This document shows, piece after piece, positions 25,118-36,700 of a stretch of DNA of 64,000 nt; the stretch's first letter is position 1; every line of letters begins with the position of its first letter. Under the pieces are notes generated by a model. That model made no database searches and had not been told where the DNA came from. It saw only the letters and a program-made list of their open reading frames with translations. The position numbers and the translations under genes are program-made. The stretch is from Ottelia alismoides (lineage: Eukaryota; Streptophyta; Magnoliopsida; Alismatales; Hydrocharitaceae), in the NCBI GenBank assembly GCA_037367405.1, contig JAZKJV010003132.1, positions 186,001 through 250,000 on the forward strand, in the 5' to 3' direction.

Positions 25118-25494
25118 CTATACTTAGCTCGAACTATGTCCTCATAGTGATCAAAGAGCGACAAAGGAAGATATAACTCGTGCTAAGTATAGAAAAGTGA
25201 AAAGACTCCTATGCTACAACGACTCAAAGAGAAAATAAAAAGAAAAGAATTCAGTGATCCCCCCTATACTTAGGATCAAGTGATCCTAAGTATAGAAGAC
25301 TGTACAAAAGGTGAAACCGATGCAGAGATGTACAGACTCAAAAATAAAAAGATGATATAAACACCATCACCCTCCTATACTTAGGGTAGAGTATCCCTAG
25401 GTATAGGCAACGACAAGAGTGATGAACATGACGAATATGAACAACACAAATCATTCACCCCCTATACTTAGGATAAAGTACATCCTAAGTATAG
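25118..25494. repeat. Array of four CTATACTTAG inverted repeats, element A
   Basis: Four stem-forming inverted repeats lie in series. Unit 1: arms 25118-25127 and 25183-25192 with a long spacer. Unit 2: perfect 15-bp arms (25264-25278 and 25281-25295) with only AG between them. Unit 3: 13-bp arms with one mismatch (25374-25386 and 25395-25407). Unit 4: perfect 13-bp arms (25462-25474 and 25482-25494). Each left arm follows a C-run, so on the coding strand each unit contains CTAAGTATAGGGG, the sequence of the element's polypurine tract. The array lies between integrase and the spacer. Confidence 0.9.
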
Positions 25495-25559
25495 CATATA
25501 TACACACAGAAAAGGGGTGAATGATAAAATGGAAGAAGAAAGAGTGAAACGAAGGATAT

Positions 25560-26810
25560 ACAAGAGGAGTGGATGCTCATGTATCAGACACAGAAGATGG
25601 AATCAAAAGATCATCGTGTGATACCACAGATACAGAATCAACGACGGACGGGAATGTATCATGATCTAGATATGGCGTTAGCAACTGTCCATTCACAACA
25701 AATGGTTGTGGGTCAGATGACAATACATATATGACAATACTCCCATTGTCACGCACAGCTCTCACGATGAACGATCCAGACCACTTGCTTTAATTTTCCT
25801 GAAATCAGCTTCAACTTAGCATCAAATAACCAAACTTTCTGATTAGAAGAGAAAGTCTTTCTTCGAATGTGTTTATCAAGCCAGCGCTTGACTTTCTCCT
25901 TATACATGAGTGAGCTATCATATACAAACTCTCAGAATTCCAGTAATTTATTCAAATCCAGCTTCCTATTCTTTCGTGCCTTCTCATAATCTAGATTGCA
26001 TACACGGAGTGCCCATAAAGATTTGTGAATTAATTCCACTAGTAGGTGGCAAGGCTTTCCATACACTAATCTCTAGGGAGACATACCCAAAGTAGACTTG
26101 TACACCATCCGATAAGCCCATAGAACCGAATCAAGCATCTGGGACCAATTCTTCTTATCTGGACGTACAAGTTTTTCCAATATCATCTTGATCTCCCTAT
26201 TTGAAATTTCCGCCAAGCCATTAGTCTGAGGGTGGTAAGGAGATGCAATAGGAGACGTAACTCTGTGCTCAATGGCGTACTCCTTCATAAGCTTCTTTAC
26301 TTATCTATTAATGAAATGGCTTCCCCCATTTGAAATCAGTATTTTGGAAATCCCGAATCGTGCAATAATATGGTCCTTGAGAAAGGAAACACATTGTACG
26401 ACTATCTGCAGCTCGGGTGTGGATAGCCTCCACCCATCGACTAACGTAATTCGTGGCGAGCAGGATGTACTGAAATCCCTGACTGTCAGGAAATGGACCC
26501 ATGAATTCTATGCCCCGATCCTAAAAAACATCAGAAATCTGTATATACCTTAGGGGCATGGTATCTTTAGAAGCAACAGTTCCTCCCATTTTCTGACAGT
26601 CAGTACAACCTCGAACAAACTATGTAGCGTCCTTAAACAATGTGGACCACCATAGGCCACTCTGTAAAACCTTTGTTGCCATGCGTTTCCCTGAATAATG
26701 CCCACCAGATTCTAGTTTGTGACAATGCTCAAGTACACTGGTGTGTTCCTCTTGAGGAATGCACCTTCTCCAGATACAATCCGCACCCTTGCGAAATATG
26801 TACGGATCCT
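25560..26810 (-). pseudogene. Element A integrase
   Basis: Minus-strand pieces in order: a zinc-binding segment with HCHKLESGGHYSGKR and a C..C pair (about 26560-26730), the core with FPDSQGFQYILLATNYVSRW (26430-26490) and HRVTSPIASPYHPQTNGLAE (about 26225-26280), which includes the catalytic Glu region, and a C-terminal domain ending FVVNGQLLTPYLDHD (25640-25690). The first catalytic Asp, normally in VDYVSRW, is Asn here (codon 26449-26451). Stops and frame changes interrupt it. It follows RNase H directly, and its wording fits Athila integrases. Confidence 0.9.
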
Positions 26811-27620
26811 CCCACTGGTAATAATGAATCTCTGACAGAAATCTGCCTATCTTGTACTTCAGCTAATCTTGTAGAACTTTCTTGGAGACAAGATAGTTTA
26901 CAATATCAACATACCATGGGAGTGAGTCCACAGACAAAACGACCTCATCTAGAAAGGTTTCAGAATTAGGGATCATGTTCTGCTCAGAGATCTCTGCATC
27001 TATGATAAGGGAAAGGAGATCTGCCACAACATTTTTCACTCCAAGTTTATCTCGAATCTCTAAATCCAATTCCTGGAGAAGAAGGATCCATCTGATAAGG
27101 CGTGGTTTGGAATCCTTCTTTGCCTGCAAGTAATGTATGACAGTGTGATCCGTGTACACAATAACGTGTGAACTGATGAGGTAAGATCTGAACTTTTCTA
27201 ACCCAAATACAACGGCTAACATCTCCTTCTCTGTAACTGTATAATTCCATTATGCTTCATCCAGAGTCTTGCTAGCATAATGTATAGCAAATGGTATCAC
27301 ATCCCTTCTCTATCCTAAAACAGCTCCAACTGCGAAATCTGACGCATCTGTCATAATCTCAAAAGGAAGAGACCAATCTGGGGGTTGTAAGACAGGAGCA
27401 CTAGTAACCATTTCTTTCATCTGATAGAATGCAAGGAGGACTTTCTCATCGACAACAAAATCACTCTCCTTACACAGAAACTCAGTCAAAGGTCTGGCGA
27501 TCTTGCTTAAGTCCTTTGTGAATCATCTATAAAATCCTACGTATCCCAGAAATGACCTCAACTGCTTCAAATTCTATGGTGGCTCTAACTTTGAGATCAC
27601 ATCATTCTTAGCTGGGTCAA
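26811..27620 (-). pseudogene. Element A RNase H and RT connection
   Basis: The minus strand shows FEIMTDASDFAVGAVL-like sequence (about 27310-27370), then [21 protein letters not shown] and [21 protein letters not shown] (split, 27100-27222), [15 protein letters not shown] and VADLLSLI (about 26990-27080). This is Ty3/Gypsy RNase H, which removes RNA from the RNA-DNA hybrid. It is continuous with RT upstream and integrase downstream, but stops and a frameshift near 27240 break the polyprotein. Confidence 0.85.
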
Positions 27621-28440
27621 CCCTTATACCATGTTTGGAGATGACATGGCCCAACACAATTCCCTTAGTCACCGTAAAGCAACTCTTCTCCAACGAGAGC
27701 ACTAGGTTTACCTCACAGCAACGTTAAAGAACTCAGTCTAAATAAGCAAGACATGTGTCAAAACTATCCTCGTAGACCGAGAAATTATCCATGAAGACTT
27801 CAAGAAAATTACCCACCATGTCGGCAAAAACAGCTAATAAACACCTTTGAAATGTATCGAGGGCATTACACAATCCAAAGGGCATCTGTCTAAAGGCGTA
27901 GGTGCCAAACAGACAAGTGAAAGTAGTTTTCTCCTGATCCTCAGGAGCGATAGAAACTTGGTTGTATCCTGAGTACCCATTCAAGAAGCAAAAGAACTCT
28001 TTCCCTGACAACCTCTCAATAATCTATTCAATAAAGGGTAGTGGAAAGTGATCCTTCTTGGTAGTTGAGTTCAGGTGTCGGTACTCTACACAAATACGCC
28101 ATGAAGTAGGTACCCCAGTCGGAATCTCCACACCACGGTCATTCTTTACGATCGTAATACCGAATTTCTTTAGGACCACATGTAAAGGGCTAACCCACTT
28201 GGAATCTGAAATGGGATATATAAAGCCAGCATCACACCATTTTCTGATCTCCTTCATGACAACCTCCATTAGATTTGGATTTAGACGACATTGACATTCA
28301 CAGGAGGATTTACAGTCATCCTCTAGGTATATATGATGCGAGCACAATGCTGGATTAACCGCATGGAGATCTGAGATATTCCATCCTATGGCCTTACGGT
28401 TTCTCTCAAGAACCTCTAGCATGCGAGATTCTTATTTAGC
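27621..28440 (-). pseudogene. Element A reverse transcriptase
   Basis: Two long open stretches cover most of RT. From 28422 down: VLERNRKAIGWNISDL, LEDDCKSSC, RLNPNLMEVV, SDSKWVSPLHVVLKKFG and WRICVEYRHLN, then (28011-27733) FFCFLNGYSGYNQVSI, FGTYAFRQMPFGLCNA and the catalytic loop VFMDNFSVY. The loop should be FMDD: the second Asp is Asn (codon 27784-27786). Otherwise the domain is recognisable over its full length and reads like Athila RT. A stop between the two pieces (about 28020) also inactivates it. Confidence 0.92.
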
Positions 28441-29200
28441 GGTCAACTGCGAGCTGAGGATGACCGAAAACATTTGGGGGGGACCCGCAAGGAAGGCACA
28501 TTTCAACGTTGATGGTAAAACCTTGAGCTCATGTGAGGTATGAATCAGCTATGCAATAATGTTTGCTATTGTACTAGTAGACGGTACATGATTTGTGCTC
28601 TATGATCTGTCTACCTTGGCTAGTGACGGCTCAACAAATAGAATATCTGATAGATCTGCAATGAATGATCTCCACTCAATAAGAAAAAAGAGCTCATCAG
28701 GATGTTCAATATTCTTATCAATTAACAACTCAGATATCTCAACAATAATCTCAAAAAGATATCTCTCATCTATGCATAAATTAGGAAATTCAACGAATGG
28801 CTTAGATATCTAGACTTCAGAACTCTCAGAAGGAGGCATATCATTAGTAGTCTTAGAAAGGTGTATCAAAGGAATATCATAAGGTGCCTCTGGAAACTCA
28901 GTTTGATCCCCAGAACTTAGCAAAACTTCTCATCAGCAACTATCTCAATTGGACCACCAAGGGAACTAATGTCGATTATGCTTTCCATAGAGTTCTTTTG
29001 GGAAAGGAACTCTTGGGTATCTATAAAATCAATGAAAAGATCTGTCTTTTGAATTCTGCAAGAAAATCACAGTCGTCTGGCTCTGATATAACTTTCTCTA
29101 TATCATCTGCTACTGGTGGCGGTGATGGTCTAGGATTAGAGATCATCTCAATTTTCACCTTGTCATTGCAAGAGTGAAAGATGATCTCTCTAGTACCATA
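28441..29200 (-). pseudogene. Element A linker between protease and RT
   Basis: This fills the space between protease and RT. It is the poorly conserved, acidic stretch seen in Athila polyproteins and is equivalent to 37151-37497 in element B and 55653-55865 in element C. Several stops are present. Short plus-strand frames here (28595-28813 and 28884-29177) are antisense. Confidence 0.55.
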
Positions 29201-29510
29201 ATCAACTATTGCTTCGTCCGTTCGGAGGAACGTCGACCTAGTATGATTGGGGTATGGAGTAACGACGCAGGTGTGTCCATATCCATAACAACAAAATCAA
29301 CAGGGAATTTCATTCCCTGCACCGTTACAATAACACCTTCTAAAATGCCTCTTGGCCTCTTAATCGATCTATCAGGAAACTGAAGGATCATTCTGGTTGT
29401 TTTAAGAGGCCCTAACAGAAATTCAGTAAATTAAGATGAAGGCATGGGATTAATGGAAGAACCACTATTGAGAAGAGTACAATCAAATTCTTGATCAATG
29501 ATATTGTAAC
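29201..29510 (-). pseudogene. Element A aspartic protease
   Basis: The minus strand reads LLNSGSSINPMPSS (about 29440-29480), followed by MILQFPDRSIKRPRGILEG and FPVDFVVMDMD, then HTPIILGRRS (29206-29391). These are the active-site, flap and C-terminal (ILGR) segments of a retropepsin. The active-site triplet, normally DxG, reads N-S-G: the catalytic Asp is Asn (codon 29467-29469). The protein would cut the gag-pol polyprotein. Confidence 0.88.
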
Positions 29511-29699
29511 CGATGTGAGGTGCTCCCTTGTCTTTCTTTTTAGGCGGGAGGTTACTGATGGCATGAACTGTGGCCATGGTCAAGATGTGTTTCTCTATTT
29601 CCTTTCATTTGTTCTTCCTTGGTTCACGCTTTTGTGTACATGCCTTTTTCATTCCCTTTTATACTATAGACATGTATTCCATGACCTTAAGGAGTGGCA

Positions 29700-32047
29700 T
29701 CTTTAAAAAGATGTTCTGTAAGATCTAAACCACTCCATGATCTAATAGGGATGTTTTTAATTTTTGTTTTTTTAGCTTTGAGAGCAGAAGGAAATGGCAT
29801 GGAATGAGAATAAACATGCAAATGTTCATTTCTATTATTCAAAGTAGAATCCTCATGTAGAAAAGGACATCCAGAATCAGTCTGTATAGTGTTGTCCAAA
29901 CTAGGTGAAGGAAAAATAGAATCTAAAACAGAACAGGATGCTGCTGTTGGTTAAAAGGAAGAATCCGCGAGTGGTATATTCTCCCTTGGTGATGGTGATC
30001 TACATCTGCCAAGTGAAGGTGGTGGTGATGGAGTTGAAACTCCAGACTTGGGTGTTGCTACACTGGGCCTCTCAACTGCTGGTAAAGGAGATGATGTGGA
30101 AGATGATGCTCTCTCAGTGGATCGATCTCCCAACCCCAACTTCTGCGAAGGCGGTTTCAATCTCCTACCGCTCCTGAGATGAATGACGTCATATAAACTT
30201 GTAAAATTAAGGGACATACCTATATTGGGGATGGGTGGGCTATTGGCTACCTGCTCCTTGCATCTGATGTTGTTGGGGTTGGCTTCGACCTGTGCTGGAA
30301 TCAGTGTCTTTGTGGTGGTCAGGTCGTCGATCCGCTGAGTTAGTTCATTCATGTTCTTCATCAGCAATGCATGTTGGTCCAGTGCTGGATTGACTGAAGG
30401 GGCCTCAGGTTGCTTATTGACTGGTTGTCGCTGAGGCTGATAGTACGAAGGCTGTTGGTAACCATACGGATTCTGATAATGAGGAGAAGGAGGAGGGTAT
30501 TGTCCATAAAAGGCAATCTGTTATTGGTTAGGATGAGGAAAATACATAGACTGTTGCTGTGGCTAGCCTTGTATCCAGTTTTGGAAATACGGTGGAGACT
30601 AATAGTGAGGATGGAACTACTGGTACTTCTGTTATCTGCCTCCCTGAAACTGGTGGGTGGGTCTCTGACCCTTCTGTGGACACAACTGGCCTTGCCCTGA
30701 CAGATGTGGCTGGTTTCCCTCACGGTCGAACCAGATGTCGTTCACCTTATGAATGACAGGTGGAGGTGGAGATTGCTGCTCAGGAATGTAGGCTACTTCC
30801 TATTGGTAAGGAACTATCTGATGTGAATGCCGTTGAACCTGATCAGGTGTCTGCACATAGTAGACATGCTAAACTATGGATGGTCCTCTGCTACTTTGAT
30901 GGGTGGAAGAAGTCTGCTCCCTAGTAGAGGTATCAACTGTTGTATTCACACTGTGAACTGCACTGATCTTACTCAAAAGAAGCTTCAGGTGCTTTGTTAT
31001 CTCATCGAGCTTATCTAGATTCTTCATCCTCTACTCGATCACTTGAAGCTTATCAAGCTCCTTGGATCATTTCTCAATAATGTCCACATTGGATAGGTAG
31101 TTTCCAATGATGGCCAGGTTAGTGCTATCCACCTTATCCACTTCATGTGTTGCCATCATATTGATAGCCTAGTAGGGTACTGCAGGGGTAGGTGACGAGG
31201 TGCTTCTGAAAAGCACGTGAAGAAGAAAGAGCTGTTGAACTCTCTGCCATCTCCTCAAAGATTTGATAAAGGACATCTTCGTCCTTGTTAAAGTGCCCCC
31301 CCCACAAGCGACATCTACCAGCTTCTGATTATCTATTCTTAAAACCTCAAAGAAATTTTGTACAAAGTTGGTCTTTGGAATATCAAGATGGGGGCATTTC
31401 TCCGTCAGATTTTTGAATCTTTTCCATGCCTTGTGAATAGGCTCCTAGGGCATCTGCGAGAAATTAGCAATCAAGGATTGCATTTGGTTTAGTCATCTGA
31501 GCAAGTAATATTTGTTCAGAAATGCGGACCTCAACTCTTCCCAAGTAGTGACAACCTTCCCCAAGTGATTCAACCAATACAAGGCTTTGTCCATCAAACT
31601 TAATGGCAAGGCAGTCATCTGCACTACTTCTAATGAGACATTTGGGTAGTGTACTGTTCCACAGATGCGATCAAACTGCTGGAGGTGTATATAAGGTTCT
31701 TCATTAATATTTCCAAGGAATACTGGGAGAAGAGGCAGAATAGTAGGCTTAAGCTCGAAACACCCATGAATCGCAAGGATTTGTATTGAAGAATTTATCT
31801 ATCCTGCCTCTAGATTATAAGCACAATTTATTGTAGCCTTAGACCCAGGTTCTATGTTAGGGTCTTCTCCCCCATTCCCACCTCCAGTGTTGTTTCTATC
31901 CTCCTCTCTCGTATGTTCTCTTTCCTATCTCAGCTCGATAATCATATCTCTCAATGTGGTATGAAAATTAGCCTACTTTGTTATCTGGGCTTGAATTGAC
32001 TGGATGGAGGCTAACAGGGTGCAATTGATCTCGCTCTGCTCCGACAT
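29700..32047 (-). pseudogene. Element A gag
   Basis: It begins at ATG 32047 (MSEQSEINCTLLASIQS). Recognisable segments are FELKPTILPLLPVFLG, EEPYIHLQQFDRI, LSLMDKALYWLNHLGKVVTTW, AFLNKYYLL and AWKRFKNLTEKCPH (about 31380-31800), the retrotransposon gag (capsid) domain. After a Gln/Pro/Tyr-rich middle come IPAQVEANPN and VIHLRSGRRL (29951-30367), the Athila signature equivalent to 'LPSQPEANPR...TLRSG'. Several stops break it. Gag would build the virus-like particle in the cytoplasm. The frame runs toward the protease, as in other Athila elements. Confidence 0.85.
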
Positions 32048-33705
32048 GGTTCCCTTTCCCTTTGGTAGCGTCAAGTGTCTGGTGTTTGACTTTGAAAATG
32101 TACATGACACTCGATTAGTACTCAAAATTGCTGGAGTCTCAAATACTAATTCGAGATTAAAGCCAATCTCAAATAGTAGATTGATGGATGTTGTGAAGGG
32201 TGAAGTGGGAAGTTAGTCTCACCGAGTAGAAGGCGAACGAATCGGAGTGTTGAATGAGTTCGTAGAGTCCGAACGAGAAATACTCCGGTATGACATCTTT
32301 GAAATCAATAGGCAGGATGCGAGAGCATGATGTTCAATGCAAGAGTGAAAGTGAATGAAGGCACAAGTTGTGCAGAAGGATCTCTATCACTAGCAATCAA
32401 ACACAATACAAACCCCTAGTTCACCAACTCACCCAATGTGAAGACCGTAAAGATTCGGTCAATTATCTTATCAATATTTAGAGTTTGGTGAGAATACAAT
32501 CTATCAGAACGGGTTAAGCAAGCTATTAGGAACCCAATGCTCCCAAGAGACTGGCCCAATCTCAAAGTTAGATCTTTCCCAGTCAGTATAAATTGCGGAC
32601 CATTTACCGGGTACCCTTCAATTCATTCTTCTAAGCATGTTGCGGACCACTTTACTAGCTACCGAAGAGATCCTCACTTGAGAACGACTAACCCCAAGAC
32701 CAGTAGTTTAACGAAAGTTCAGGTGTGGCTCTAGCATAGTGTGTGGGTCACTCTCTCTCAAGCAAACAAACCAATGAGGGGGTTACTCTCCCTAAAATAA
32801 TTATTTTTCCTTACATTTTTTTAGGGTCGAGTTTTCTTTAACAATCTTGGTTTTAGGCAGTTATCACTTGGTTTGAGTATTTTAAAAAAATCGCCTACTG
32901 AGTATCCAATTTCCTTTTAACTTATGAGAGTGAAAATAAGGAAGGAGACCGGAAATGCTAATGCACAATTAAACATAATGATGCATGCGGGGATTAGAGA
33001 TGCGTACCTTGTCGCCAACACTCTACATGTAAGTGATCCGCGCAGAATTGAAATACAGAAAAATAAACTAACCTATATGGAAATGCAAGTGAACCGTCCT
33101 ACCAGTAGCTTCTATTAACGGGCAAGGACAAGTAATTTGACTATGTCCAATTACGCTCTATTTTTTAGGTACATAAATTCTTGTTTAGGGTGTTCGGACC
33201 TAATTAATTACCTGGATCAAGAAAATTAATTAAAGCAATCAATAGGTAGTTCACGAAATCTACATGAAATAAAGAAAAATAAGGCGATGAAAACAAAATC
33301 GGTGAGGTCCCCCAAGTACACCAGCAATTGATGAAACATACCCCACAATAAATAAATTTCTGTTTACAAGGGTTCAAATGCCAGAAATAATAATAATATA
33401 TTTTTTTGTCTCCTTCAATTCTTCTTCTCCTCATCTCATGCTATCCTGCAGCTCAGAGAAGAATCAAGTTGCCTCTGCATCGCTTGGGTGCTTCGGCTCT
33501 CCTAAGACTGCCTCCTTCGCTCCATGGGCCCTCGCAAGAAAAAGAAAAGAGAGAATGTGTAAGAAACACAATTATCAAATATGAGGAAGAAAAATGAAAT
33601 AAATGCAGTGAATATGAACAATGGAATCATGTGGCAAAATATAAACAGATATTTACAAACAAGAATAGCAGGTCAAAAGAGAAACCTAATTACCCTCGTT
33701 GTGCC
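32048..33705 (-). other. Element A 5' leader
   Basis: This is non-coding sequence between PBS and gag. It shares blocks with the leader of element B, for example CCAGTAGTTTAACGAAAGT...GTGGCTCTAGCATAGTGTG near 32700-32745 against 43870-43905. Small frames on the plus strand are antisense and are not kept in B. The leader should hold packaging and dimerisation signals, which I cannot place. Confidence 0.65.
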
Positions 33706-33723
33706 TCCCCAGCAACGATGCCA
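33706..33723 (-). promoter_or_regulatory. Element A primer binding site (tRNA-Asp type)
   Basis: The minus strand reads TGGCATCGTTGCTGGGGA. The tRNA-Asp-primed site of Athila elements is TGGCGCCGTTGCCGGGGA, so 15 of 18 bases match and all three changes are C-to-T or G-to-A. It lies five bases inside the 5' LTR and fixes the orientation. Confidence 0.85.
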
Positions 33724-33728
33724 TTTTT

Positions 33729-36700
33729 TGAGCACAAGATTTTTGAAGATTTATAATTATTAGTATAAAGACGTTGCGATCCCCAAAATTCTCGGATCAA
33801 GCAAACTTTTTTTCCTGCTCTCACTGTTAAATAATTTCAAGAAAAATAAGGTGGAGCAAGAGAAATTTTTGCTACTTATTTACTTATATAGCGGACAGGA
33901 TCGAACTCAAGGAGACTACAATTCCCGAGGGTTATTCAAATAATCGATGAAAAATTAATTGAGAAAAAAAAATAGGAATCTCAAGGCCAACTATCCTTGG
34001 TTTTTGTGGAAATTTTCCCTTTTTATTTTTTATTTTTTTATTTTCTGATTTTCAAAATTTTCGTGATTTTAATTTTGCAACTTTTTTTATTTCAAATAAG
34101 GAACAATATGCACAAGATAAGAAATAAGCACACCACAATCTTATTGTATTTTTCTATTTTATAAAAAATGCTCAGAAAAAATTAGAGAAAATATTTTTGG
34201 GTTTTAAAGGCTTTGAATTTTTTGGGAATTTTTGTAGAATTTTCAGATCTTTTTGTATTTTTCTAAAAATCAAACAATGGCAAAAATGATAAAGAGTGCA
34301 TAGGCTGGAGTAATTTGCAACATAAAAATATTTTAATAAATCCAAAACTCCTGGTAATTATTTTTATGCAAAGCTATAGACAATATCTACAAATAGGAAG
34401 TGAAATCACATTTTTTGGATTTTTTAGAATTTTTTCTGATTTTTCAAATATTTTTTTAAATTTCCATTTTTTTAGGTTTTGAAACGAATTAATGCTTGAA
34501 ATTTGCATATAAATTAAAATACAATGATAGGAAATTAATCTATTTTTTTGGAATTTTTAGAGCAATATTTAAATTTTTATGAATATTTTAATTTCAGTAA
34601 TAGAAAATGACACTAGTTTTCTTTTTCTAATAATAAAAAATTAAAAAAATGCAATGAAATTTATATACAATGAAGAAGAATAACAGGAATATATACAATA
34701 TTTGGTAGAATTTTTCGAATAATGAAAACATTTATTTCAATAAAAAGAACATGGAAAATAAAGTCTGGAAATGCAGGGACTGAAATGCAAATAGTTAAAG
34801 TTTTTGCATGAAAAATATAATAAAAATAAACCACGGGATGGAAAACATAATTTACTCAACTAAACGCATGCAACGCACGTGCTGTTCCTGGTAGGGGCTC
34901 GTTTGCAATTTCAGAAATGTTTGGGGGGCTTTAATGTAATTTCACAGTTTTTAATAATGCACCCCATTAGGGTTTCTCTTGTTGCTTCCATTTGTTTCAT
35001 CAAAAGGAAAAGCAAGAGGCAATGGGTCGCCACCTCCTTCGTTTCTCTCTCCAAAGCTGCGACGGATCTACGGTCTAGGCTTGTGGGTGATATCGGCGGA
35101 CGCGGATCGATCGCAAGAGATGGGGGGTGCGGCCTGGTAGGAGTAGAACGCGGGTGAGCGTGCTGGTTGATAGTTGGGTGATGGCGATCTGGGGGTTGTT
35201 CTAGGTGGCTAGAGAAGAAGGTCGGCGATCTAGAGGCGGTGGCGCACGAGTGGCGATGCCGTAGGTGGTTGCAGGGAAGAGTGAAGGCAGCGGATCAGGG
35301 GCTGCCCGCGGTGAGGCAACGGGTGAACGATGGAGAGGTAGACCTGGCCGCACGGATGGAGATCCTGCAGGCAGAGGTGGACCTTCGGGCGGTGGCGCCT
35401 GCGCGGTGGAGGCGTGCGGGCGTCGGCGGTCAGGTGGCGCGACTGATTGTACGGCGGATGCTGCCTATTTTTTTATTTTTTGTTTTTGTAAACAGTAACA
35501 GTCAATAAAATATTTTATTTTATTTATTTAATTTTGAAAAAGAAACAAAAAAATCTTTTTTTCTTTTTCTTTTTTTCTTTTTTATCTCTTTTTTTAGGTG
35601 ATCTTGCAAGACAAAAGTTAGAGAGAAGAAAAACAATCTATTTTTTTTGTTTTTTTATTTTTTATATATAAACAAATGAGGACACGAGCACGACAGCTCG
35701 GTCCCAAAATCAAAACGGAAGGCGTGAACGATTGTGGTTCTGAGGGGAATGGCGGATGGAATCGGATCTCCGATCACCGTGCGTGATCGGAGGTGAAAGA
35801 TCGTGCGAGGTAGAAAATAATGTGAATAGATCTAGATGTGAAATGGAAAATCGAGTCGGTGGCGGATCAAATCGTGATGGAATCTAAGAACTAGATAAAA
35901 AAATGACGAGGAAATAAAGATGGGAGAAATTAAACTATGATTAACCTTAGTTAAAAATAAGAAGAAAATGATGGATCTCACCTTAGGAGCGGAAAAGACC
36001 TTGATCACCTCGAGGGAGGCTGACTCATTGTCACCGGACGGCTTGGAGGCAAGGCACCCTTCTGCGACAAGAAGACTCTTGGAGATCGGGCTCCTCTCGC
36101 CAAAGATAGATCAAATTGAAATTATGTATAAGGAGCCATATAAATAGAAAAGATAGGAATTGAAATTTGAATTTTTTAATTTTTGGTTGAAGAAAAGAGA
36201 TAAGAGAGAAAACATTGAAATGAGATAAAGTAAGAATATTTTTTAAAATTATTTAAAAAAATAACTATTTTTTGTATTTTCGTCACATTATTAATTTGAA
36301 AATGAAATGCTAATTTTTTATTTTTTATAGTAGTTATTTAAGAAAATTAACTATATACAAAAATTATATGCATATAGTACATTATTTACATAGTTAAATT
36401 AGGAAATTAGTTTTTTTGTTTCAAAGTTTTTATTTTTTTATTTTTATTTTAACTAATTAGTAAAAATATTTACAAATACAATGTGTACACATACATAGGA
36501 AAATTGCACAAACTACCCCAGAAAAATGATTTTTCACCCTTAAATCCAAAAATTATGAAATCACATCCATTTTAAAGATAATTTAATTTAGAATTCAATG
36601 GAAGTGAGTTTGGTTCAATTTGAGTTCGTATGGAGCTGGAATTGCTATTTCAATTATCGCTTAGTGTCTTTTTCCAAGTGTGGTTGCCTTTATTATGTAC

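Noticed and set aside
33885..33910. Possible tRNA gene from the GTTCGA motif
   Set aside because: No A-box, acceptor stem or anticodon arm is present at the right spacing; it is only a B-box-like element within an LTR.
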